A stretch of DNA of 5,692 nt from assembly GCA_016927635.1 (NCBI GenBank), contig JAFGMJ010000036.1:1-5692 (forward strand), given 5' to 3'. Origin of the DNA: Actinomycetota bacterium (GTDB lineage Bacteria > Actinomycetota > Humimicrobiia > Humimicrobiales > Humimicrobiaceae). Position numbers and translations under genes: made by a program. The notes under the pieces were generated by a model, which did no database searches, had not been told where the DNA came from, and saw only the letters and a list, made by a program, of their open reading frames with translations. Shown here piece after piece: positions 1-5,692 of the stretch (positions within the stretch are counted from its first letter, which is position 1; every line of letters starts with the position of its first letter).

Positions 1-8
1 AATATATA

Positions 9-797
9 ATGAACATGGAAGGCAATTTAAATATAAAAGAAAAATTCAACAGGCTCAGGTTCTTTTTTGAACGCATAAATTACAGCAGGCAAAAGAATCT
101 TTATATGACTCTTTTTTTAATAATTCTTATTACTGCTGCAGCTTCATTTTCTATTTTTCTTTACCAGAAAAGACAGGCAGATATAAGGGAGAACATGCTT
201 TCAGTATATTATGAAGAACTGTCAATGCAAAAAAACAGTAATTATGCGGATAATACAAATGAAGTTGAGAAAGAAACAGTAGCTGGCGGTCATGCAGGCA
301 TAAAAAGCGTGGACACAACGGCTTTAATAAAAGTTTATGTCTGCGGCAGCATTAAGAATCCTGGAGTGTATGAGATTGAAGATGGGGCAAGGATTGCAGA
401 CCTACTTGAACTGTGCGGAGGCGCAGATGAAAATGCTGCTCTTGAAGCTGTAAATCTTGCTTTTATTTTAGAAGATGCATCAATGGTATATATTCCTTCA
501 ATTAAAGAGGTGGAAGATAAGGCAGTGTCTTTTTATGATGCGGATGCAGTTTATTTTGGTAATATTAATGACAGTGCAAGTGCTGGCGGCAGCTCAAAGA
601 TTGCAGGCAGTGTAAACATAAATACTGCAGGAATTGAAGAGCTGATGAGCCTTCCGGGGATAGGGGAAAAAACAGCAGGCAATATAATCGAATACAGAAA
701 CAGCTTCGGCTATTTTAAAAAACCTGAAGAGCTAAAAAATGTAAAAGGCATAGGCGAAAAGAAATTTGAAGCAGTAAAGGATATGATATCAGTCTGA
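9..797 (+). CDS. comEA: ComEA-type competence DNA receptor, SLBB and helix-hairpin-helix domains
   Basis: ComEA is the membrane-anchored receptor that binds double-stranded DNA outside the cell during natural transformation and hands it to the ComEC channel. The 262-residue protein has a short basic N-terminus, one transmembrane helix at about residues 31-51, and a polar linker to about residue 105. An SLBB domain follows at about 107-163 (it opens IKVYVCGSIKNPGVYEI and contains DLLELCGGA). The C-terminus carries paired helix-hairpin-helix motifs at about 202-260, with the DNA-backbone-binding hairpins LPGIG (215-219) and KGIG (246-249). Length and domain order match full-length Gram-positive ComEA. 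The start is uncertain: ATG at 9 has only eight bases before it in the window and no visible Shine-Dalgarno, and another in-frame ATG lies at 15. Its last codons probably overlap the true start of comEC, suggesting one operon and coupled translation. Identity is secure; activity in transformation is inferred from family. Confidence 0.93.
   Translation: MNMEGNLNIKEKFNRLRFFFERINYSRQKNLYMTLFLIILITAAASFSIFLYQKRQADIRENMLSVYYEELSMQKNSNYADNTNEVEKETVAGGHAGIKSVDTTALIKVYVCGSIKNPGVYEIEDGARIADLLELCGGADENAALEAVNLAFILEDASMVYIPSIKEVEDKAVSFYDADAVYFGNINDSASAGGSSKIAGSVNINTAGIEELMSLPGIGEKTAGNIIEYRNSFGYFKKPEELKNVKGIGEKKFEAVKDMISV
776..781 (+). promoter_or_regulatory. candidate ribosome binding site for comEC (start-deciding)
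   Basis: AAAGGA sits inside the end of comEA, 12 bases before a CTG at 794 that is in frame with comEC and overlaps the comEA stop codon (CTGA at 794-797). The TTG at 833 has no purine-rich sequence at the usual distance. The spacing is long, but rpsT in this window also has AAAGGA, 11 bases before its ATG. It supports, without proving, an upstream start for comEC. Confidence 0.35.
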
Positions 798-832
798 TAC
801 TAAAATATTATCATCTGATATGGGCTTTTTCT

Positions 833-2500
833 TTGGTTTCAGGGATCTTATCATGCAGCTTTGCGCTTAGCTCCAGTAAAAAATTTATAAATCACCTGGA
901 AGCTGCAATTTCTTCCGGCATGTTTTTTTACTTTATCATGGCTTTCCTGGCTGCCGCTTCTGCGATGATTCTTCTGTATTTGTGTAAAAAACGCTCAGCA
1001 TTAAAAAACATATACCGTCCCAGTAATGTTAATGCATTTTATGGTTTGAAAGCGGCAGTCATATTTGGGTGCCTTGTATTCTTTATCCTGGGCTTTTTAA
1101 GCTGTTTCCGCCTGCAAATAAACCAGCAGAGCAGAACAATTGAACTGCTTTCTGATATGAAGAAAAAAGATAATGAAAGTATTTTAGTGGCTGAAGGTCG
1201 TATATGCAGTCATGTAAATTCTTTTAAGGGAGGCTGCGGCTTTTTCTTTAAAACAGAAAAAGTAAAAACAAAGAATATAAATAAAAAATCAGAAAAGATT
1301 TTTATAATAAACGATGTCCTGTATGTTATAGCCGAAATGGGCCAGGGCAAAAATTTTAAAAGGGATGATTTTTTAGAATTCAGCTTCATACCGGTATGCA
1401 GCAAAGATAATAAATATCTTTTGACCGGGCGGGATAACATTTCAAGACTTGATAAAACTGTCGTCAAGTCAGGCATAATAGAAAACACAGAATACCTTGT
1501 TTTTAAACTTCGCCAGAGGTTTTATATCTGTATTTCAAAAGTATTTTACAAAAGCTTAAAATACGAACATGCTGCTTTTTGTGAAGCGGTCATTCTTGGC
1601 AACAAAAATAATCTTCCTGAATCCATAAAAGAAAATTTTAAAAATAGCGGGATATATCATCTACTTGCAATTTCAGGACTGCACATATCTTTCTTTATTT
1701 ATATAAGCAGCAGCTTTATTTTAATTTTGGGCAGATTATGCAGAAATCATGTAGGTAAAAAAATAAAAAGCAGTTTTGTAATGCTTGCTATAATAATAGC
1801 AGTGGTACTGTTGTACAATTTTATAACAGGAACAAGCGCAAGCACAGTGCGGGCAACTTTTATGGCCATAATGATTATTTACGCGGGCCATTTTTGCAGG
1901 GATTACAGCAGGAAATATATTTTAAGCGCCTGTTTTATATGCATGCTGGTTTTTATGCCTTCCTTCTTTAATGACATTGGATTCTGGTTCTCCTTTGCAT
2001 CGATGTTTGCTATTATTTACACAAACAGCATATATGACGCAACGCTTGGCGTTTTAAAAGCAAGGCTAAATAAAAGGCGTATTGTGCCTGAAGATTCAAC
2101 AGCGGCTAAAAAAAGTTATTTTTATGAAATAGCCTTAAGTACGACTTCAGTCAATATTTTTATTTTCCCCTTGCTTGTATATTATTTTGGAGATTTTACA
2201 GCTATAGTGCTGCCTGTAAATATAGCAGCCGTGCCACTTTTTTATATAATCATGTTTATTTTGATTATATCATCTGTGCTGGGCCTTTTATGGCCGCCTG
2301 CCGGTATTGCTTCAGCAAAGATGGCAAAGTATTTCATAGACATGCTTTTAAAACTGTCTTCTTTATGGAAAAAACTGGATTTTGTCATAATAAATGTGGA
2401 GTATTTTAAAGTCTGGCACATAATGATATATTATGTTGTGCTGGCTGCAATACTGATATTTTTATATTTTGTTTTTTTAAAAAAAGAAAATAAAACTTAA
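833..2500 (+). CDS. comEC: ComEC/Rec2-family competence DNA channel, without metallo-beta-lactamase domain
   Basis: ComEC is the polytopic inner-membrane protein that moves single-stranded DNA into the cytoplasm during transformation. Residue numbers count from the TTG at 833. Hydrophobic helices at about 30-50 and 75-92 precede a soluble stretch at about 115-215, the position of the OB-fold-like DUF4131 region. The Competence domain then runs from about 245 to the end. Family hallmarks are ILGNKNNLP (254-262), HLLAISGLH (276-284), GTSASTVRATFM (333-344) and WFSFASMFAI (385-394), followed by many transmembrane segments. The protein stops at 555 residues in a hydrophobic helix and a short basic tail, so it lacks the C-terminal metallo-beta-lactamase-like domain of full-length members (about 750 residues); shorter ComEC proteins without it are known. 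The start is doubtful: TTG cuts the first membrane helix in half, and the open frame runs back to 770, with CTG at 794 a better-placed candidate (568 residues). It lies directly after comEA, probably in one operon. Confidence 0.9.
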   Translation: MVSGILSCSFALSSSKKFINHLEAAISSGMFFYFIMAFLAAASAMILLYLCKKRSALKNIYRPSNVNAFYGLKAAVIFGCLVFFILGFLSCFRLQINQQSRTIELLSDMKKKDNESILVAEGRICSHVNSFKGGCGFFFKTEKVKTKNINKKSEKIFIINDVLYVIAEMGQGKNFKRDDFLEFSFIPVCSKDNKYLLTGRDNISRLDKTVVKSGIIENTEYLVFKLRQRFYICISKVFYKSLKYEHAAFCEAVILGNKNNLPESIKENFKNSGIYHLLAISGLHISFFIYISSSFILILGRLCRNHVGKKIKSSFVMLAIIIAVVLLYNFITGTSASTVRATFMAIMIIYAGHFCRDYSRKYILSACFICMLVFMPSFFNDIGFWFSFASMFAIIYTNSIYDATLGVLKARLNKRRIVPEDSTAAKKSYFYEIALSTTSVNIFIFPLLVYYFGDFTAIVLPVNIAAVPLFYIIMFILIISSVLGLLWPPAGIASAKMAKYFIDMLLKLSSLWKKLDFVIINVEYFKVWHIMIYYVVLAAILIFLYFVFLKKENKT

Positions 2501-2631
2501 AATTTTAAGATCGGCTTTGAAGGTATTTAAATATTTCTGCCTTAGTGATAATTTTAATAAAAAAAAGCAGTTAAAGTTAAAAAACAGCAAACCTGTTGGT
2601 AATTTTTTAATAAAAATATAGTAACGAATAT
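2501..2631 (+). other. AT-rich gap between comEC and holA with weak hairpin and weak promoter-like element
   Basis: This 131-bp gap holds no plausible gene. A 5-bp inverted repeat, AACAG (2583-2587) and CTGTT (2593-2597), is followed five bases later by six T residues at 2603-2608, which resembles a poor intrinsic terminator. TATAGT at 2617-2622 could be a -10 box for holA, with TTGGTA at 2596-2601 as a -35 box at a short 15-bp spacing. Either element could be chance in such AT-rich sequence. I cannot say whether holA is transcribed from comEC or from its own promoter. Confidence 0.3.
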
Positions 2632-3756
2632 ATGCAAGATGAACAAATAAAAATAAAACCTGTAAAAGATATCTCTGAATTTAAAAACTGCTACTTGTTT
2701 GTCAGTAAAAGTCATTTAGTGCTTAATGAGAGAATAGACAACCTTAAAAAGCTTTTAAAGAACCAGATTAATATGGAGATGGATTTTAAGATTTTTTATG
2801 GCGGTGAAGAAATAAATGAGCAGGAATTTGTAAATTACTGCAATACACCCTCTTTTTTCTCTCTTAAAAAAGTTGCAGTCGTAAAAAACTTTGATAAAGC
2901 AGTTGCTTCATTTCATGATAAACTGCTTGAGCTTTTAAATAATACAGAGGGCACGATTTCATCAGCAATAATTGTGTTGACTGCCTCTAAATTACCCAGG
3001 ATTCCAATTGATGGAAATGAGAGCGCAAAAAAAGTAAAAGTCTCGTCGCTTCAGGGTATTATAAAAAGGGTGTCATCTGCCGGAGTAATTGAGAACATCA
3101 ACTCCCCCTCCCAGGATAGCATAAAAAAATGGCTTTATTCAAAATCCGAACTGGACGGCCTTACGTTTACAGCCATAGCAGTAAACAGATTTGTTGAAAA
3201 TGTCAATTTTGATTTCAATCTTTTAAAAAAAGAGTATGACAAAATACTGCTTTACATGGCTTCTGAAAAAGAAAAAACGGTCAGTGAGGTTATAGTAAAC
3301 AAGCTTGTCAACAGGGTCCTTGAAATGAAAATATTTGATGTGGTGGATTTTATAGGCAGAAGGGATAAAAGCGCCGCACTTGCCGCACTGCAATCAGTTA
3401 TGGAAGATAAAAAATCTAAAGCCGGTTTTAACGGGGCCCAGAAAACCGATAAAAGCGTTATAGGTATTTTAACCCTAATTCACCGCATGTTTAAATCTTT
3501 TCTCTATATCAGGTCCACGGGCAGTAAAGAGTTGCTAAAAAAATATATAGACAGGTATATAGGGCATATTCCGTTTATGGCTGGAAAAGTTTTAAAAAAT
3601 TATACCCTTTTCAGCAAAAATTATAGCACTGCTGAAATAATATATGTCTTTGATATATTAAATTCTTACGATATAAGCCTTAGAACAAGCCATGATAGAA
3701 TAATTCCGCTACTTGTGATGAAACTTATCAGTGATATTACTGATGTAAAAGCATAA
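2632..3756 (+). CDS. holA: DNA polymerase III subunit delta (clamp loader)
   Basis: The delta subunit is the wrench of the clamp-loader complex: it binds the beta sliding clamp and opens it so that it can be placed on primed DNA. The 374-residue product is slightly longer than E. coli HolA (343). The N-terminal part fits the family: YLFVSKSHLVLNERI (21-35), FYGGEEINEQEF (55-66), then TPSFFSLKKVAVVKNFDKA (72-90), the conserved 'F..KK..VV.n' segment. A slightly long loop at about 120-140 follows. The helical middle has FDFNLLKKEYDKILLYM (193-209) and VVDFIGRRDKSAAL (237-250). The C-terminal collar helices include ILTLIHRMFKSFLYIR (279-294) and the closing helix DRIIPLLVMKLI (355-366). The family is weakly conserved, but the pattern and the location after comEC, its common place, agree. 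No Shine-Dalgarno precedes the ATG at 2632. It converges on rpsT, 45 bp away. Confidence 0.88.
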   Translation: MQDEQIKIKPVKDISEFKNCYLFVSKSHLVLNERIDNLKKLLKNQINMEMDFKIFYGGEEINEQEFVNYCNTPSFFSLKKVAVVKNFDKAVASFHDKLLELLNNTEGTISSAIIVLTASKLPRIPIDGNESAKKVKVSSLQGIIKRVSSAGVIENINSPSQDSIKKWLYSKSELDGLTFTAIAVNRFVENVNFDFNLLKKEYDKILLYMASEKEKTVSEVIVNKLVNRVLEMKIFDVVDFIGRRDKSAALAALQSVMEDKKSKAGFNGAQKTDKSVIGILTLIHRMFKSFLYIRSTGSKELLKKYIDRYIGHIPFMAGKVLKNYTLFSKNYSTAEIIYVFDILNSYDISLRTSHDRIIPLLVMKLISDITDVKA

Positions 3757-3766
3757 TTGCAGTCAA

Positions 3767-3803
3767 CGGCTTTGTTCTGCCGGAAAAGCTTTTTTAAGCT
3801 TTT
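3767..3803. terminator. candidate bidirectional terminator between convergent holA and rpsT
   Basis: Two inverted repeats fill the 45-bp gap. CGGC (3767-3770) can pair with GCCG (3779-3782) around an 8-base loop. AAAAGCTT (3784-3791) pairs perfectly with AAGCTTTT (3796-3803) around TTTT. The second is symmetric, with As before and Ts after the core on both strands, as in bidirectional terminators of AT-rich genomes, and it reaches two bases into the rpsT stop codon. The cores are short and no long T tract follows, so efficiency is uncertain. Confidence 0.42.
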
Positions 3804-4068
3804 ATGAATTAGCCTGATTGAACAATTTGGCAGCTTTGGATTTTTTGTTGGCTGCAAAATTTTTATGCACAATACCTGATTTTGCGGCCTTATCAAGAGC
3901 CTTAAAATAAACATTTAAGTCATTTGAAGCAGCTTCTTTATCTTTATTTTCCACTGAGCTTTTCAAATTTTTATCAAGTGTTTTTATCCTGCTTTTTACT
4001 GCTTTGTTTATTTCAGTCCTTTTTAAATTCTGTTTGTCTCTTTTTTCCTGTGATTTTATATTAGGCAT
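3802..4068 (-). CDS. rpsT: 30S ribosomal protein S20
   Basis: S20 is a primary 16S rRNA-binding protein of the small ribosomal subunit, needed for 30S assembly. The 88-residue product has the usual length (about 87) and shows the family pattern: MPNIKSQEKRDKQN at the N-terminus, a very Lys-rich helical body, KALDKAAKSGIVHKNFAANK (56-75, matching the conserved 'D.aa.kGiiHkNkAarkks' block) and KSKAAKLFNQ near the end. Almost all of the charge is basic, as expected for an rRNA-binding three-helix bundle. The ATG at 4068 is preceded by AAAGGA and a well-formed promoter, which settles the start. It is convergent with holA and divergent from murJ, so it is probably a single-gene transcript. In E. 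coli S20 represses its own translation; nothing in this short leader shows whether that applies here. Confidence 0.96.
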   Translation of the reverse strand: MPNIKSQEKRDKQNLKRTEINKAVKSRIKTLDKNLKSSVENKDKEAASNDLNVYFKALDKAAKSGIVHKNFAANKKSKAAKLFNQANS

Positions 4069-4079
4069 TTATTTTTTTA

Positions 4080-4085
4080 TCCTTT
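4080..4085 (-). promoter_or_regulatory. ribosome binding site of rpsT
   Basis: AAAGGA on the minus strand lies 11 bases before the rpsT ATG. It is the only clear Shine-Dalgarno directly upstream of an assured start codon in the window. The spacing is slightly long. Confidence 0.6.
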
Positions 4086-4103
4086 ACAATTTTATTTATT
4101 TTA

Positions 4104-4132
4104 ATTATTCAAAAGCCCTGCATTAATGGCAA
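4104..4132 (-). promoter_or_regulatory. candidate sigma-70-type promoter of rpsT
   Basis: On the minus strand, TTGCCA (4132-4127, five of six matches to TTGACA) and AATAAT (4109-4104, five of six to TATAAT) are separated by 17 bp. Transcription would begin near 4097, giving a leader of about 29 bases that contains the AAAGGA site. Match, spacing and position are all good, though the sequence is AT-rich enough for partial matches by chance. Confidence 0.55.
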
Positions 4133-4188
4133 TTTAATCACAAACGAGGACACATTTTATCATCTTTTTTAAAAAATAAAAATATTTA

Positions 4189-4217
4189 TTATAATTAACC
4201 AGGTTAAAATATATAAT
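4189..4217 (+). promoter_or_regulatory. candidate murJ promoter with a palindromic spacer
   Basis: A perfect TATAAT at 4212-4217 lies 40 bases before the murJ ATG. Seventeen bases upstream is TTATAA (4189-4194), a poor -35 match (three of six). The spacer holds the perfect inverted repeat TTAACC-A-GGTTAA at 4195-4207, directly after the -35 hexamer, where a repressor would block RNA polymerase. A second TATAAT at 4190-4195 overlaps the -35 position, so the active box is uncertain. I do not recognise the palindrome as the site of a known regulator. Confidence 0.35.
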
Positions 4218-4256
4218 TATCCAGTTTGTTTAGAATATGCAATAATATTTATACTT

Positions 4257-5692
4257 ATGAATGAAATACAAGAAGATTATCTTTCTTCCAGGAAGACAAT
4301 ATTCAGCGCAACTGTGATAGTTATTGCAGCAATAATGCTTTCAAAGATCTCGGGGCTCGTAAGGGATCAGGTCATGGCCGGTTTCTTTGGAATGAGCTAT
4401 GATACCGATGCTTACACCTGGGCGTTTTTCATACCAAATCTTTTTAAAATACTGTTTGCAGAGGCACTTATAACTGCAGCATTTATACCGGTGTACTCTT
4501 CTTGCCTTAAATCCTCTAATAAAGAAGAGCTCAGAACATTCGTGAATACAGTCATTAATATAATGTTATTTTTTTTCCTGCTGGTATCCCTGATTCTTTT
4601 TATTTTTTCCCCGCAGATAGGCATGCTTCTTTCAAAAATTGCAAATAATCAGCTGGATATTACAAAATTTATCATAATGAACAGAGTGATGGCTTTTTCT
4701 GTACTTATGCTCAGTATGTCAGGACTGACAACCGGCCTTCTCAATTCTCATAATATTTTTGCTGTCCCGGCATTTGCGCCGTTTGTTTTAAATATTATAA
4801 CAGTAATATTTGTAACTGTTTTGAGCAGCAGGCTTGGTATTATAAGTATGGCAATAGGCACCATGGCAGGTTCATTACTCCAGCTTGTAATACAGCTGCC
4901 ACAGATTAAAGTCTCCCGCATACCTTACAGATTTAAAATAGATTTTAAAAACAGGCATGTCAAAGAAATATTTGCCCTTATGGTGCCTATAATGCTAAGC
5001 CTGGGGGCTGTACAGCTAAACAACAGTGTCGATAAGTTTTTTGCTTTAAATCTTGGGGCAGGAAACACAACCGCGCTTGATATTTCCTGGCGCGTTACCA
5101 ATCTTCCCCTGGGGGTTTTTTCAGTAGCAGTCATAACAGTTTTATATCCGCTCATTTCGAGGCAGGCTTCCGAAGGCGACATTAAAGGTATAAAAGAAAG
5201 TTTCTCCCTGGGAGTAAGGGAAATAGGCTATATTATGATTCCTGCCATAACTGGCCTTGTGGTATTGAGTTATCCGATAATAAAACTGCTTTTTGAACAT
5301 AACAATTTCACTCCTGAAAATACAGCTACCGTATCCTATATACTGGTTTTTCACAGCCTGGGACTTGTTTTTTTTGGTTTGCTGATGATTTTAAACAGGA
5401 TTTACTATGCTTTCAAGAACGTCAAGACTCCTTTAAAAGTTGCGCTTTTTTCAATAATTGCAAATGCGGCGCTTGACTGGCTGCTTATAAAATTTATGGA
5501 TGTTGCAGGAGTTGCCCTTTCCACTACACTTGTTGCAGCTTTTAATGTTACCGCACTAACAATAATATTAAGAAAGAAGGTCGGTTTACTTGGAGGCAAA
5601 AGAATTGCAGTTGCCTTTGGAAAAATAATCCTTGCATCAGCAGCAATGAGCACAATAATATATTTTTCCTGGCATTTTCTTGAAAAATATGC
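4257..5692 (+). CDS. murJ: MurJ (MviN) lipid II flippase, 3' end beyond the window
   Basis: MurJ moves the peptidoglycan precursor lipid II from the inner to the outer face of the cytoplasmic membrane; it belongs to the MOP exporter superfamily. The frame is open from ATG 4257 to the window edge: 478 codons plus two bases. E. coli MurJ has 511 residues, so roughly the last one or two helices are missing. Visible hallmarks are LSKISGLVRDQVMAGFFG (28-45), TDAY (50-53), IPNLFKILFAEA (59-70), FIPVYSS (76-82), IFAVPAFAPFVLNI (167-180), WRVTNLPLGVFSVAV (278-292) and KTPLKVAL (390-397), among many membrane helices. By hand alignment to E. coli, essential R24 and R270 correspond to R36 and R279, while R18 and R52 are replaced by K30 and K64. 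D39 corresponds to D51. No in-frame start lies in the 57 bases upstream, and no Shine-Dalgarno is present. Some genomes carry several MviN-like proteins, so polysaccharide export cannot be fully excluded. Confidence 0.93.
   Translation, partial: MNEIQEDYLSSRKTIFSATVIVIAAIMLSKISGLVRDQVMAGFFGMSYDTDAYTWAFFIPNLFKILFAEALITAAFIPVYSSCLKSSNKEELRTFVNTVINIMLFFFLLVSLILFIFSPQIGMLLSKIANNQLDITKFIIMNRVMAFSVLMLSMSGLTTGLLNSHNIFAVPAFAPFVLNIITVIFVTVLSSRLGIISMAIGTMAGSLLQLVIQLPQIKVSRIPYRFKIDFKNRHVKEIFALMVPIMLSLGAVQLNNSVDKFFALNLGAGNTTALDISWRVTNLPLGVFSVAVITVLYPLISRQASEGDIKGIKESFSLGVREIGYIMIPAITGLVVLSYPIIKLLFEHNNFTPENTATVSYILVFHSLGLVFFGLLMILNRIYYAFKNVKTPLKVALFSIIANAALDWLLIKFMDVAGVALSTTLVAAFNVTALTIILRKKVGLLGGKRIAVAFGKIILASAAMSTIIYFSWHFLEKY

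Noticed and set aside
1210..1488. Open frame of 92 codons on the minus strand inside comEC.
   Set aside because: It lies wholly opposite a well-supported gene, has no recognisable domain, and its composition is the complement of comEC codons.
2472..2486. T7A7 tract containing a UUUAAAA-type slippery heptamer near the end of comEC, a possible programmed frameshift restoring a longer protein.
   Set aside because: The -1 frame reaches a stop within a few codons after the tract, and no metallo-beta-lactamase-like reading frame follows, so a shift would not add a domain.
2560..2631. Possible riboswitch or small RNA before holA.
   Set aside because: Only a 5-bp stem is visible and nothing matches a known aptamer; the region is too short and AT-rich to support such a call.
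3666..3914. Open frame of 82 codons on the minus strand across the holA end and rpsT.
   Set aside because: It overlaps rpsT on the same strand in another frame and holA on the opposite strand; both are secure genes.
4119..4131. Imperfect palindrome around CATTAATG in the rpsT promoter region.
   Set aside because: Only eight bases pair perfectly, they are A/T-dominated, and they overlap the promoter spacer; chance is a sufficient explanation.
4217..4225. TTATCCAGT, resembling a DnaA box (TTATCCACA).
   Set aside because: It is a single site with two mismatches and no cluster, unwinding element or dnaA/dnaN neighbour, so there is no case for an origin.
4412..5653. Several minus-strand open frames of 70-85 codons opposite murJ.
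   Set aside because: murJ is unambiguous on the plus strand throughout, and the antisense frames show no family features.

Overview
The window is AT-rich (roughly one third G+C by eye; I did not count it) and carries five housekeeping or competence genes with little intergenic space. On the plus strand it starts with comEA (DNA receptor), comEC (DNA channel) and holA (DNA polymerase III delta subunit). rpsT (ribosomal protein S20) follows on the minus strand, convergent with holA. After a 188-bp divergent intergenic region comes murJ (lipid II flippase), on the plus strand and cut off by the right edge. The order comEA-comEC-holA with rpsT beside it is a familiar chromosomal arrangement in Bacillota and some related lineages. 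ComEA has an N-terminal membrane anchor plus an SLBB domain before its helix-hairpin-helix tail, which is the Gram-positive type rather than the short periplasmic type. ATA (Ile) and AGA/AGG (Arg) codons are common, as expected at this base composition. I cannot name a genus. A murJ directly beyond rpsT is not the neighbourhood I know from Bacilli or Clostridia, where gpr or lepA is usual, so a less-studied low-GC lineage is possible.

Region by region: 9-797 comEA; 833-2500 comEC, whose real start is probably upstream and overlaps the end of comEA; 2501-2631 a short AT-rich gap with a weak hairpin; 2632-3756 holA; 3757-3801 a convergent gap with hairpins that could stop transcription from both sides; 3802-4068 rpsT (minus); 4069-4256 a divergent control region with a good promoter for rpsT and a candidate promoter for murJ whose spacer holds a perfect 13-bp palindrome; 4257-5692 murJ.

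ComEA and ComEC act together: ComEA binds incoming double-stranded DNA outside the membrane and ComEC passes one strand into the cytoplasm. HolA loads the sliding clamp during replication, S20 is a 30S subunit protein, and MurJ flips the peptidoglycan precursor. These last three share location rather than pathway.

I found no mobile element, CRISPR array, tRNA, rRNA or evident novel system. The points worth a second look are the ComEC start site, a ComEC without the C-terminal metallo-beta-lactamase domain, the palindrome in the putative murJ promoter, the scarcity of Shine-Dalgarno sequences, and two Arg-to-Lys changes at key MurJ positions.
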